This document shows, piece after piece, positions 1 through 8,093 of a DNA stretch of 64,000 nucleotides; positions within the stretch are counted from its first letter, which is position 1, and every line of letters starts with the position of its first letter. The stretch lies in the NCBI RefSeq assembly GCF_022385335.1, contig NZ_CP092431.1:7812001-7876000 (forward strand), in the 5' to 3' direction. Source of the stretch: Streptomyces deccanensis (lineage in GTDB: Bacteria; Actinomycetota; Actinomycetes; Streptomycetales; Streptomycetaceae). Made by a program: the position numbers and the translations under genes. The notes below the pieces were generated by a model. The model made no database searches, was not told the DNA's origin, and saw nothing but the letters and a program-made list of their open reading frames with translations.

Positions 1-2652
1 CTGCGTGCGGAGGCAGCGCGGCTCGAGGAGATACGGCTGGCCACCGTGGAACGCGTGCTCGACGCCCGGCTCGCGCTGGGCGGCGGAGCCGAACTGGTGG
101 GGGACCTCACCGGGTTGGTGGCCGAGCATCCCCTTCGGGAGCGATTGCGGGCTCTGCTCATCACCACCCTGGACCGTTGCGGACGTCGGGCGGAGGCGCT
201 GGCCGTGTACCGGGACGGGCGTCATCTTCTGCGGACCGAGTTGGGCATCGAACCCGGGCCTGAGCTCCGGGCCGTCCACGCCCGGCTGTTGGCGGCCGAC
301 GAGCCCGCCGACAGCGCGGCCGTCGGTGAGGAGCACGCACGGCCCGCACGGTGGGAGTCGCGGAGGAGACGCGAGCGGGGCGGGGCACAGGCCCCCGTGC
401 AGCTTCCCTCCGCGCCGCGGTGGCTGACCGGCCGTGACGCGGAAACCGCCCGCCTGGTGTCCGCACTGCGAGCCGGCGGGGAGCACAGCCGGGTCTGTGT
501 CGTGCACGGGATGGCCGGTGTCGGCAAGACGGCACTGGCGCTGCGCGTCGCCCACCGGGTCGCGGTGGCCTTCCCGGACGGGCAACTGCATGCCGGACTG
601 GGCGGTGGGGATCCGGCCCGGTCGGCCGACCCCGCCGAGGTCCTCGCGGCCTTCCTGCGCGCGCTGGGCGTCGGGCCGGGGCAGATCCCTCCCACGTTGC
701 CCGAACGGGCCGCGGCGTTCCGTACCGTGCTGTCCGGTCTGCGGGTGCTCGTGGTGCTCGACGATGCCGGTGGTGAGGAGCAGGTGCGGCACCTGCTGCC
801 GGGCGCGGGAAGCGGGAGCGCCGTGCTGATCAGCAGCCGCAAGGCCCTGCACGGACTGGACCCTGCCGAGCGCGTGGCCCTGGACGTGTTGAACCCCGAC
901 GACGCCGTGGAACTGCTGGCCCGGCTCGCCGGCCGTGAACGGACGGCCGCGGAGCCCGAGGCGGCGGCCGAGATCGCCCAGTTGGCCGGTGGGCTCCCGC
1001 TGGCCCTCCGTATCGCCGGATCCCGGCTCGGAACGCGCGGCGCCTGGCCGCTGGGCGCGCTGGCGGAGCGGCTCCGCGACGAACACGTACGGCTCGACGA
1101 GATGGCCTGCGGAGACCTGGACGTACGCGCCGGGATCGAGGTCAGCTATCGCGCGCTGCCGGCGTCGGAACGACTGGTCTTCCGCAGACTAGGCCTGCTC
1201 GAATCACCGGATCTGGCGCCCTGGGTGGCCGCACCGCTGGCGGGGATCGACGTGCCCGACGCGGAGCGCCTGGTCGACCGGCTGGCGGACGCGCATCTGC
1301 TGGAGCCGTTGGGGGCGGACGGCACCGGCCGCGTACGGTACCGCTTCCACGATCTCGTCCGGCTCTACGCCAGGGAACGCGCCGACCTTGAGGACACGCC
1401 GCGGGACCGGTCCGCCGCACTGTCACGGCTGCTGCGTACCTGGCTCGCGCTCACCCGCCGGGCCGGGGACCTCGACCCGACCGGGGTGGCGCATCTCGTA
1501 CCTCGGACGGCCGAGGACTCCGACACGGCCCTCGGAGCGCGGCTGTTGGCCGCTCCGCGAGCGTGGCTCCAGGCCGAGCACCGTTCGCTGGTGGCCGGGG
1601 TGGTGCTGGCCGCGCGCCTCGATCTCCACGAGGAGGCGTGCGACCTGGCCTCGGCGCTCGTCCAGGCGTCGTTCCGGGTGAACAACCAGTTCGACGAGTG
1701 GCAGCGCACCCACGAAGCCGCCCTCGCCGCCGTCCGCCGTGCGGGAAACCCGCGCGGGGAAGCCGTCATGCTCACCGGACTCGGCCAACTGCGTTACGAA
1801 CAGGACCGGTTCGCCGAGGCCAAGCACTACTTCCGCGACGCGTTGGCCGGGTTCGAGCGGCTGGGCGACATCGGCGGTCGGGCCACGGCGCTGGCCGGGA
1901 TCGCCGCCGTGGGCAGGGAGCAGGGCGACTTCGCCGAGGCGACGGCCTGCCTGGAACAGGCGCTGCCCGCCTTCGAGGAACTCGGAGACGCCGCGGGGGC
2001 GGCGGGCGCCCGCTACGACCTCGGGTGCATTCTCCGGGAGAAGGGGGATTTCGCCGAGGCGACGGCCCACCTGCGCAAGGCACTCACGATCCACCGGTCG
2101 ATCGGCAGTCGGCGCGGCGAGGGGCTGACGCTGCGGGCGATCGGCCTGGTGCACCGTGCGGAAGGCGATCTGGTGCGCGCGGAGAAACTGTGCTCGCAGG
2201 CCCTGGACCTCCTGCGGTCGGCCGGTGACCGGCTGATGGAGGCGTACGCCGTCCAGGCGTTGGCCAAGGTCCGCCTCCGGCTGAGGCCCGACGACGCGGA
2301 GCTGCCCGAGCTGCTCGGCGCGCTTCGGGTGTGCCGGGAACTGGACGACGGGTTCGGCGAGGCGCTGATGCTGCGCACCCTCGGCGAACTGCACCTGGCG
2401 CGGGGGCGCGTGGACCACGCGTCGGCCTGTCTTCGACAGGCACTGGACCTCTGGACGCGGCTGGGGCACCCGGTCTTCCGCGCCCGCACCCTGCGCGACC
2501 TGTCCCGCCTCCACGAAGCCCTCGGCGACCGGCCGGCCGCCCGTGCGCTGCGCCGGGAGGCACTGCTGACCTTCCAGCTCTACGGCACTCGGGAGTACGC
2601 CGAACTACGCGCCGTCGAGGAGGCGGATCCGAGCGCGGCGCCCCATCGGTGA
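1..2652 (+). CDS. AfsR/SARP-family regulator, 5' end missing
   Basis: The reading frame is open from base 1, so the N-terminal DNA-binding domain lies outside the window. What remains begins inside the bacterial transcriptional activator domain (about bases 1-310). An NB-ARC STAND ATPase follows, with P-loop GMAGVGKTA at 508-534, Walker B VVLDDAG near 751-771 and the GLPLALRIAG motif near 990-1020. From about 1720 on there are TPR-like repeats of the type FAEATACLEQAL. This is the AfsR-type architecture: an ATP-gated activator of secondary metabolism or morphogenesis genes. No phosphorylation partner or biosynthetic cluster is visible next to it, so its targets are unknown. The small secreted protein downstream is 115 bases away and may be unrelated. 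Family assignment is firm; the role is inferred. Confidence 0.9.
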   Translation: MRAEAARLEEIRLATVERVLDARLALGGGAELVGDLTGLVAEHPLRERLRALLITTLDRCGRRAEALAVYRDGRHLLRTELGIEPGPELRAVHARLLAADEPADSAAVGEEHARPARWESRRRRERGGAQAPVQLPSAPRWLTGRDAETARLVSALRAGGEHSRVCVVHGMAGVGKTALALRVAHRVAVAFPDGQLHAGLGGGDPARSADPAEVLAAFLRALGVGPGQIPPTLPERAAAFRTVLSGLRVLVVLDDAGGEEQVRHLLPGAGSGSAVLISSRKALHGLDPAERVALDVLNPDDAVELLARLAGRERTAAEPEAAAEIAQLAGGLPLALRIAGSRLGTRGAWPLGALAERLRDEHVRLDEMACGDLDVRAGIEVSYRALPASERLVFRRLGLLESPDLAPWVAAPLAGIDVPDAERLVDRLADAHLLEPLGADGTGRVRYRFHDLVRLYARERADLEDTPRDRSAALSRLLRTWLALTRRAGDLDPTGVAHLVPRTAEDSDTALGARLLAAPRAWLQAEHRSLVAGVVLAARLDLHEEACDLASALVQASFRVNNQFDEWQRTHEAALAAVRRAGNPRGEAVMLTGLGQLRYEQDRFAEAKHYFRDALAGFERLGDIGGRATALAGIAAVGREQGDFAEATACLEQALPAFEELGDAAGAAGARYDLGCILREKGDFAEATAHLRKALTIHRSIGSRRGEGLTLRAIGLVHRAEGDLVRAEKLCSQALDLLRSAGDRLMEAYAVQALAKVRLRLRPDDAELPELLGALRVCRELDDGFGEALMLRTLGELHLARGRVDHASACLRQALDLWTRLGHPVFRARTLRDLSRLHEALGDRPAARALRREALLTFQLYGTREYAELRAVEEADPSAAPHR

Positions 2653-2767
2653 ACGCGGCCGGTGGGCTGAACCAGGACTGAACCGGCACTGCGCTCCGGC
2701 TGTACCGCCGTCGCCCACAGTGAGGGGGCAACGAAGCAACAGGACCCGAACTAGGGGGAAGAACCCG

Positions 2768-3142
2768 ATGCGCAAGCGCACCATCGCGACTCTGTCCGCC
2801 TCCACCGCCCTGGCCGTCGTCGCCATCGCGGCACCCACCGCGTCCGCCGAACCGAACCCGCCCGGCTGCGACCGAGGAGCCTTCTGCATCTACTCCGGCC
2901 CGGACCAGACCGGTTCACTGCTCGTGGAGAGCCAGGGCAACTGGTCCGGCAGCGTCAGCGGCCGGTCCGTCTTCAACAACGGCACGCCCTTCCCCGGCGG
3001 CGACCACATCCAGCTCACGTGGACCTACAACGGCGGCACGTTCAGTGACTGCCTCCACTACAACCCGGGCCCCGGCGACTACAAGTGGAACTTCGTGCCC
3101 GGCGTCGTCTTCAAGCAGGCCTCCTGGCGTGGTGAGTGCTGA
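2768..3142 (+). CDS. Secreted peptidase-inhibitor I36-like protein
   Basis: A 124-residue protein with a Sec signal peptide (positive start MRKR, hydrophobic stretch, cleavage near TASA-EP at residues 25-30). The mature part of about 95 residues contains paired cysteines and the pattern CDRGAFCIYSG, typical of the I36 (SMPI-like, beta/gamma-crystallin-fold) family common in Streptomyces. Some members inhibit metalloproteases; many have no known target. The ATG at 2768 is chosen because AGGGGGAAG lies just upstream; an earlier in-frame start would add a non-signal extension. It is followed by a GC-rich palindrome (3194-3212). Confidence 0.85.
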   Translation: MRKRTIATLSASTALAVVAIAAPTASAEPNPPGCDRGAFCIYSGPDQTGSLLVESQGNWSGSVSGRSVFNNGTPFPGGDHIQLTWTYNGGTFSDCLHYNPGPGDYKWNFVPGVVFKQASWRGEC

Positions 3143-3193
3143 ACGACGACGTGAGCGTACGGCCGCCGAGGATGCCCGCCGGCGGCCGTGCCG

Positions 3194-3212
3194 CGTGCCG
3201 TGCCACGGCACG
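3194..3212. terminator. GC-rich palindrome after the I36 gene
   Basis: CGTGCCGTG and CACGGCACG form a 9-bp perfect stem around one base, 52 bases after the stop codon. There is no U-tract, which is usual for Streptomyces terminators. The remaining bases of 3143-3400 hold no gene I can support. Confidence 0.5.
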
Positions 3213-3400
3213 CCCGGGCCCCCGCGCCGCCAGTCCCGCCCGCGCCGCCGAGTCCCGTCCGTGTCTCCGATCCTGACGGACCAACGGCTTCGATCTGCTC
3301 GCCGATCTGGGCGATGAGGGAGAGGCAGACGCAAACCGCTTGTTGCCCGGCAGTTCGCGCGCGGTGATCTCCAGCGAGGGGTGCGTCTCCACGCCCGTCG

Positions 3401-3916
3401 TCAGTGGTACGCGTGCACCACGGCGTGGCCCTTGCCTCGGCCGATCATCCACTTGTTGACCGGTGTGGTGATGAGGAAGGCGATGGCGAAGCCGCCGAGG
3501 AGGGCCGACCAGAAGAGGGCGTCGTCGAGGTGGGCGTCCATCGCGCCGGGGGTGAGGGCGATGATGCCGTTGTCGACCAGTTCCATGACGGCGATCGAGA
3601 CGGTGTCGGCGGCCAGGGCCACCTTGATCGCGCTCTTGAGGCCCAGCCCGGCCCGTCGCACCGCGAACAGGGTGAACGAGTAGCCGAAGAGGAACGCCAG
3701 CGTGATGGCCAGGGCCATGGTCGGCACGTTGGCCCAACCCAGCGCCGTGCCGATGACCATGCCCAGGATCTCGCCGATGGCGCACCCGGTGAGGCAGTGC
3801 AGGGTCGCCTTCGCCGCCGTGGCCCAGGACGCGGTGTGGGCCCCGTTCGCCGTGTGGTCGGCGTGGTCTTTGTGCTCGGTGTGTTCCCCGTGCTCCGTGT
3901 GGCCTCTGTGGTCCAT
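3401..3916 (-). CDS. DUF4396 membrane protein with His-rich N-terminus
   Basis: A 171-residue protein of the DUF4396 family. The first 30 residues are a charged, histidine-rich tail (MDHRGHTEHGEHTEHKDH) likely to bind metal. About four hydrophobic helices follow (for example GCAIGEILGMVIGTALGW and ALAITLAFLFGYSF). The ATG at 3916 is preferred over an earlier in-frame start at 4009: it has a ribosome site (AAGGGATG) at a sensible distance, and the longer form would run through the palindromic operator at 3972-3990. The operator 56 bases upstream resembles sites of the copper-sensing CsoR family, so copper-responsive expression is inferred. The biochemical function of the family is not established. 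Confidence 0.8.
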   Translation of the reverse strand: MDHRGHTEHGEHTEHKDHADHTANGAHTASWATAAKATLHCLTGCAIGEILGMVIGTALGWANVPTMALAITLAFLFGYSFTLFAVRRAGLGLKSAIKVALAADTVSIAVMELVDNGIIALTPGAMDAHLDDALFWSALLGGFAIAFLITTPVNKWMIGRGKGHAVVHAYH

Positions 3917-3971
3917 GACTCTTTCATCCCTTCTCGTCCATGGTGGCCCGTCGTCGAGCGCTCGGCCAGAG

Positions 3972-3990
3972 TATACCCCTAGGGGGTATA
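3972..3990. promoter_or_regulatory. CsoR-type operator candidate
   Basis: TATACCCC-TAG-GGGGTATA is a perfect 8-bp inverted repeat around 3 bases. The A/T-flanked run of C/G with a dyad centre is the form of CsoR/RcnR-family operators, which repress copper-response genes until Cu(I) binds. It sits between the divergent DUF4396 (-) and DUF5134 (+) genes. No csoR gene is in the window. Confidence 0.65.
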
Positions 3991-4073
3991 TGGCGAGGGG
4001 TGTGGCCAAGTGCCTGGGGTGGTTCTCTGTGCGGCGTCGTTCAGCCTTCTGAGTCGGACGAGCCGCCTCTGCG

Positions 4074-4093
4074 TACTAAGCAGGTACGTAGTG
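4074..4093. promoter_or_regulatory. Possible BlaI half-site pair
   Basis: TACTA and TAGTG are arranged as an imperfect inverted repeat across 10 bases, just upstream of the DUF5134 gene. Related TACT/AGTA words occur before blaI (ATAGTAGA, 6211-6218) and before the DUF6153 gene (7596-7611). BlaI/MecI repressors bind short TAC/GTA half-sites, but these copies are weak and could be chance. Confidence 0.3.
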
Positions 4094-4143
4094 GTCGACG
4101 ATCGGTGAGCCCGGATCTCCGGGTGCCGTGAGAGGTGGCGGAC

Positions 4144-4848
4144 GTGGCTGGACACCTTCTTGGCTGGACGCTGGTGCTGCTGGGAGCCGGGGTGGCCGTC
4201 GGGAACCTCGTGCGACTGGCGCTGGTCAGAGGCTGGAGCCGGTTCGAGGCGGGGGCCGAGGTGGTCATGGGCGGGGGGATGGCCGTCATGGCGGCGCCGC
4301 CGACCGCGACCCTGTACGGCACGTACGGCGTCTGGTGGGCGGCCGTGTTCGGACTGCTCTGTCTCGGGGGCGTGGCCCGGTCCGTACGGCATGCCGTAGG
4401 CGGCGGTGTGCGGCAGGCGCGGCACGGCGCCCACCTCGTGATCGGCAGCGCCGCCATGGTGGTGATGACCCTGGCCATGCCGGGCGCCGCCTCGGGACCT
4501 ACGCTCGCCCTGGCCGGTGGCCACGGCCACGGCCACGGGGGCGCCGGTGGGACGGAGGCCATGGGTGCTGCCCACGGTGTCGCCGAGGCCGCCGCGACCT
4601 CGGGCTCCGCGCTCCTGTGGCGGGTCGCCTTCTGGGTCCTGGCCGCCTACTTCCTGGTGTCCGTCGCCCTGGCCGTACGTGCCCGGATGCGGGAGACGGG
4701 CGGATCGTCCGCCGGGTCGGTCGCCCAGGCCCGCCACCGTCGAGCGACCCGTACCCCGGCCGTGCTGTCCGTGCCGAACGCGCGCCTGGCCGGTCACATC
4801 GGCATGGGCGGTTCGATGGCGACGATGCTGCTGATGATGACCGTCTGA
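4144..4848 (+). CDS. DUF5134 integral membrane protein
   Basis: A 234-residue protein with about six hydrophobic helices (LLGWTLVLLGAGVAVGNLV; a Met-rich segment AEVVMGGGMAVMAAPP; VFGLLCLGGVAR; the last near the C-terminus). It has a periplasm- or cytoplasm-facing His/Gly loop GGHGHGHGGAGG and closes with a Met-rich end (MGGSMATMLLMMTV). This fits the actinobacterial DUF5134 family. The GTG at 4144 has AGAGG eight bases upstream; a GTG at 4135 is possible but has no ribosome site. Met- and His-rich loops and neighbours of the M56/BlaI/DUF305 type suggest a metal-related envelope role. That is inference; no reaction is known. Confidence 0.75.
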   Translation: MAGHLLGWTLVLLGAGVAVGNLVRLALVRGWSRFEAGAEVVMGGGMAVMAAPPTATLYGTYGVWWAAVFGLLCLGGVARSVRHAVGGGVRQARHGAHLVIGSAAMVVMTLAMPGAASGPTLALAGGHGHGHGGAGGTEAMGAAHGVAEAAATSGSALLWRVAFWVLAAYFLVSVALAVRARMRETGGSSAGSVAQARHRRATRTPAVLSVPNARLAGHIGMGGSMATMLLMMTV

Positions 4849-4885
4849 CGCCGGCGTCGGCCGGCGGTGTCGGACGGCGGCGACC

Positions 4886-5797
4886 TCAGACGGCGCCGAG
4901 CGGGCAGGCGACGAGGAGCGGCAGCAGCGGAACGGTGGCGGTCACGGCGGCGACGGAACCCCAGAACACGCGGTGCGGCGGACGACGTGGCCCCAGCACC
5001 CGCCGGATCCGGATCAGCACCGCCGGGCCGCCCGCCGCGAACGCGCCCCTCGGCGTCCGGGCCGCCGCCATCTCGTACATCGCGCTCGCCAGCGCCCCGT
5101 CGGAGTGGACGCGCAGGGCACGGTCGTCGGCGACCATCTCCAGCAGGAGCGCCGTCTCGGCGCGGGCGTGGCGGGCCAGGGGGAGCAGCGGGAAGACCGA
5201 CAGGAACGCCGCGGCGGCGGCGATCACCAGATGGTGGCGGCCCGCGATGTGCGCCCGTTCGTGCGCCAGGACCGCCGCGAGTTGCTCAGGAGCCAGCTGC
5301 CGTACGGCCGCGTCGCTGATCACGATCCTCGGGCGGCGGCCGGGCAGGCAGTAGGCGGCGGGCACGTCGTACGGCAGGACGGTGGCGCCCAGCCGTGCGG
5401 AGCGGCGGCCGACCAGATCCACCGCCTCCCGGTGCCGGGCCCGCGCGCGACGGGCCCGTACGACATGGAAGGCGAAGCTTCCCGCGAGGGCCGCCCCGAG
5501 GGCCGTGGGAACGGCGACGGCGAGGCGGCCCGCGGTGTCGTGGCCGGGTCCGCTCGCGCCCAGGTCCAGTCCGCAGGAGTGCAGCAGGCCGAGGAGTCCC
5601 GCGTGGGTGTGCTCGGTGGGCATGAGCAGGTGGTACGCGGTCAGGGCGGCCCCGAGGGCGAAGGAGAGCGTCAGGGTGTGCCAGACGGCCAGGGCCAGGG
5701 CGGGCGCCCGGTGCGGCCAGGCGGCACGCAGCAGCAGGGGAGGGGCGGCGAAGCCCACCGTCACCGTGTAACCGAGCAGGAGAGGAGCCGCGTTCAC
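4886..5797 (-). CDS. M56-family membrane metalloprotease (BlaR1-like, no sensor domain)
   Basis: A 303-residue membrane protein with N-terminal and central transmembrane helices and the zinc motif HERAH at residues 179-183, followed by AGRHH. This places it in peptidase family M56 (BlaR1/MecR1). At 303 residues it lacks the extracellular penicillin-binding domain of true BlaR1, so what it senses is unknown. It starts at a GTG overlapping the blaI stop by 4 bases (GTGA), so the two are translationally coupled. The family model is a sensor protease that causes cleavage of its partner BlaI repressor. The neighbours point to metals rather than beta-lactams as a possible cue. Confidence 0.88.
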   Translation of the reverse strand: MNAAPLLLGYTVTVGFAAPPLLLRAAWPHRAPALALAVWHTLTLSFALGAALTAYHLLMPTEHTHAGLLGLLHSCGLDLGASGPGHDTAGRLAVAVPTALGAALAGSFAFHVVRARRARARHREAVDLVGRRSARLGATVLPYDVPAAYCLPGRRPRIVISDAAVRQLAPEQLAAVLAHERAHIAGRHHLVIAAAAAFLSVFPLLPLARHARAETALLLEMVADDRALRVHSDGALASAMYEMAAARTPRGAFAAGGPAVLIRIRRVLGPRRPPHRVFWGSVAAVTATVPLLPLLVACPLGAV

Positions 5798-6162
5798 GAC
5801 TTCGCCTGCCGTCCCACCGCGCGCAGGGCCTTGCGCAGCGCGGCCTGCTCCTCCTCCGTCATGTTCTCGACGAAGTGGACCAGTGCGGCCGGCCGGTCCT
5901 TGCTCGCGTCCAGCCCGTCCTCCATCAGCGCGGCGGCGTACGCCTCACGGCTGCGCACGGGGGTGTAGAGCCAGGCGCGGCCCTGCTTGCCCCGGAGCAA
6001 CCAGCCTTTGTTGTAGAGGATGTTGGTGACGGTCATCACCGTGGTGTAGGCGAGCGGGCGGGTCTTGTTGAGATCGTCGACGACCTCGCGCACCGTCGCC
6101 GGACGGTTCCACGTCCAGAGGCGGTCCATGATCTCCGCTTCCAGTTCCCCCAGCCGTCGCAT
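5794..6162 (-). CDS. blaI: BlaI/MecI/CopY-family repressor
   Basis: A 122-residue winged-helix repressor: LGELEAEIMDRLW, PATVREVVDDLN and LAYTTVMTVTNILYNKGW are hallmark segments of the BlaI/MecI/CopY family. The C-terminal half is the dimerisation region. The ATG at 6162 has GGAAGGAG eight bases upstream. It is the first gene of a two-gene operon with the M56 protease. Family members repress their own operon and are inactivated by proteolysis (BlaI) or metal (CopY). No CopY-type CxC zinc/copper hook is present, which supports the proteolytic mode. Confidence 0.9.
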   Translation of the reverse strand: MRRLGELEAEIMDRLWTWNRPATVREVVDDLNKTRPLAYTTVMTVTNILYNKGWLLRGKQGRAWLYTPVRSREAYAAALMEDGLDASKDRPAALVHFVENMTEEEQAALRKALRAVGRQAKS

Positions 6163-6341
6163 GGCCCTGGCTCCTTCCGGCTGTCGACGCGCACGCGTAT
6201 ACGCAGGGGCATAGTAGATGGCTCGCCGGTGACGACTCCTCGCCGGTCACGACTTCTCGCCGGTCACGACTCCTCGGCAGCCGCGGGGCCGGTCGCGTGT
6301 GGGCCCGGCGCGGGCCGTCCGTCGGCCCGCGCCGGGGGTGT

Positions 6342-6980
6342 TCAGAGTCGGTCGAGGATGTCGTCGAGCTGCTCGACCTCGGCGGTCTGGCTCTTCACGA
6401 TGTCGCCTGCCATCTTCACGGCGGCACCGTTCCTGCCGTTCTTCCGCTCGTCCTCGGCCATGCTGATGGCGCCGTTGTGGTGCTCGATCATCAGCTGGGC
6501 GAACAGCTTGTCGAACTCGGTGCCCTTCAGGCCCTTGAGCCGCCGCATGTCCGTGTCGGACATCATGCCGTCGTCACCTCCGTGACTCATGCCGGGCATG
6601 GACTCGGCGGCGGTCGGCCGGTCCCAGGACCGCAGCCACCCCTTCATCGTCTCGATCTCCGGGTCCTGGGCCTTCTCGATCTGCTCGGCGATGTCCTTGA
6701 GTTCCGCGTCGGACGCCCGGCCGTCGGCGAGTTCGGCCATCTCCAGGGCCTGTTCGTGATGCGGGATCATCATCTGCGCGAAGGTGACGTCCGCGTCGAC
6801 GAAGTCGTCGGCTCCGGCGTCTGCGGACGCGGACGCCGAGCTCTTGCCGCTGCCGTGGTCCATGCCGTTCATGTCGTCGCCGCAGGCGGTGAGGAGCAGG
6901 GCGCCGACGGCGACGAGGCCGGCGGTGGCGGTGGCGCGGCGGAGGTGCTTCCGGCGCGGGGTGCGCGTGGGTGCGGTCAT
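6342..6980 (-). CDS. DUF305 lipoprotein, four-helix metal-binding type
   Basis: A 212-residue exported lipoprotein with lipobox LTAC (Cys33) after a positively charged start and hydrophobic core. A Met/His/Ser-rich linker (DDMNGMDHGSG) precedes the DUF305 domain, which holds the two signature helices MMIPHHEQALEMAEL and MIEHHNGAISMAEDE. DUF305 proteins are ferritin-like helical bundles found repeatedly beside copper-handling genes and are thought to bind metal at the cell surface. The gene lies 97 bases downstream of the DUF6153 gene on the same strand, probably in one transcript. GAGGTGA precedes the ATG. Confidence 0.88.
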   Translation of the reverse strand: MTAPTRTPRRKHLRRATATAGLVAVGALLLTACGDDMNGMDHGSGKSSASASADAGADDFVDADVTFAQMMIPHHEQALEMAELADGRASDAELKDIAEQIEKAQDPEIETMKGWLRSWDRPTAAESMPGMSHGGDDGMMSDTDMRRLKGLKGTEFDKLFAQLMIEHHNGAISMAEDERKNGRNGAAVKMAGDIVKSQTAEVEQLDDILDRL

Positions 6981-7077
6981 GGTGTCGATTCACCTCGTGG
7001 TGTGCGTTCTCGGGCTGTTCGTGAGCAGGCGAAGCCGCGGGTCCGCGCAGGACGCGCGCCCGCGTGGGCGGTTCGGC

Positions 7078-7512
7078 CTACAGCCGGAGAACTGACAGAC
7101 GTGTGAGATCGGGCCCGCGTGGTGGCGGGCGGGGGCGCGCGGTCGTGGCGGCCCGGAAGAGAAGGTCCGCCCCCTCCTCGTGGCGGCGGGTGAACGCCGA
7201 CTTGAGGAGGGCGGTGAGCACCCACGTGCCGAGCAGGATCGCCACGCAGAGGGACTGCGTGTCCATGGTCGGGGCCGGCGCGTGCGAGGACCGCGGTTCC
7301 GCACCGGTCGTACGCGTGTCCGGCGTCGCCCTCGTGTGTGAGGTCGCCGTCGTGTGTGAGGTCGCCGTCGTGTGGGAGACGGTGCCCATGGTGTGCGTGG
7401 ACTCGCCGGGGTGCCCCGTGCTGTGCATCGCGAAGACGCCGAGGGCGAGCACGGCGACGAGCAGCAGACGGCCCAGCGTGCCACCCGCGCGTACGCGCCG
7501 ACTTACCTGCAT
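7078..7512 (-). CDS. DUF6153 small membrane/exported protein
   Basis: A 144-residue protein with an N-terminal hydrophobic segment (LGRLLLVAVLALGVFAMHS) and a His/Thr-rich middle made of near-identical SHTTATSHTTATSHTRAT repeats. A second hydrophobic helix (SLCVAILLGTWVLTALL) is followed by the conserved ending RGPDLTRLSVLRL. This matches the DUF6153 family, which usually sits beside DUF305 genes in Streptomyces. The ATG at 7512 is chosen because GGAG lies 5-8 bases upstream. Function is unknown; the gene pair with DUF305 suggests a shared metal-related envelope role. Confidence 0.72.
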   Translation of the reverse strand: MQVSRRVRAGGTLGRLLLVAVLALGVFAMHSTGHPGESTHTMGTVSHTTATSHTTATSHTRATPDTRTTGAEPRSSHAPAPTMDTQSLCVAILLGTWVLTALLKSAFTRRHEEGADLLFRAATTARPRPPPRGPDLTRLSVLRL

Positions 7513-7595
7513 GGGGGACTCCGTCACCGACCGTTCTGGATCTGCTGCCACGACCGTACCCAGGGAACGTTCGTCGTGTCGGGCGAAGGGGCGTT

Positions 7596-7614
7596 TTCTA
7601 CTGTTCTACTAAGG
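7596..7614. promoter_or_regulatory. Direct TTCTACT repeat before the DUF6153 gene
   Basis: TTCTACTG and TTCTACTA lie in tandem (8-base period) about 85 bases upstream of the DUF6153 start, in the only long non-coding stretch that could carry its promoter. The TACTA core recurs at 4074. Whether this is a regulator site is unproven. Confidence 0.3.
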
Positions 7615-7637
7615 GGTTTCGTGGCGAAGGTCACGTG

Positions 7638-8093
7638 TCAGGGCGGGCCGGGGGTGCCGTCCAGGGCCGAGGGCTGGGCGGCCTGGGTCGGGGTCGCCGA
7701 GGGGGCGGTGGTGTCGGTGCCGCTCTCGGTGGGCGGGTCCGAGGGCACCGGACTCGCGGGGTTCTCGGCGGGTGACGGGCTGTCAGAAGTGCGGGACGGC
7801 TGCGGAGTCGGGGAGGTGCTGGTCGCGGGGGCCGGGGCCAGAGGGACCGAGGGGGGCGCGGGGGCCCGGTCCCCACCGAGGTGCGCCGGGAGGACGAGGA
7901 GGGCGACGACCGCGCAGGTCGCGGCGGCACCGGCACCGGCCGCGGCCCGGACCAAACGGCGGCGGGCGGCGCCGCGGCGGATCGACTCGTAGCGGCCCGG
8001 CGGTGGACCGAGCCGGTCGGTCGGGGGACGCAGAAGGACGGTGAGCGGGTCGTCGGGCTCGAAGTCCGGGCCCTCGTCAGGGCGTGTGATCAA
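7638..8093 (-). CDS. Single-pass membrane protein with Pro/Ser/Thr stalk, sigma-factor partner
   Basis: A 151-residue protein. Residues 1-45 are a charged cytoplasmic part; a single transmembrane helix follows (AAAGAGAAATCAVVALLVLP), then an 80-residue Pro/Ser/Thr-rich extracytoplasmic tail. It starts at TTG 8093, overlapping the sigma-factor stop by 17 bases, with an excellent GAGGAG ribosome site 5 bases upstream; that site decides the unusual TTG start. Position directly after a sigma-factor gene and the topology suggest a membrane regulator such as an anti-sigma factor. No ZAS (HxxxCxxC) zinc motif is present, so this is inference. It may instead be a structural surface protein. Confidence 0.65.
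   Translation of the reverse strand: MITRPDEGPDFEPDDPLTVLLRPPTDRLGPPPGRYESIRRGAARRRLVRAAAGAGAAATCAVVALLVLPAHLGGDRAPAPPSVPLAPAPATSTSPTPQPSRTSDSPSPAENPASPVPSDPPTESGTDTTAPSATPTQAAQPSALDGTPGPP

Noticed and set aside
3250..3400. Possible decayed gene on the minus strand (readable text such as VETHPSLEITARELPGNKR with a frame change)
   Set aside because: The text changes frame, has no start or ribosome site, and I cannot match it to a family; chance open GC-rich sequence is as likely.
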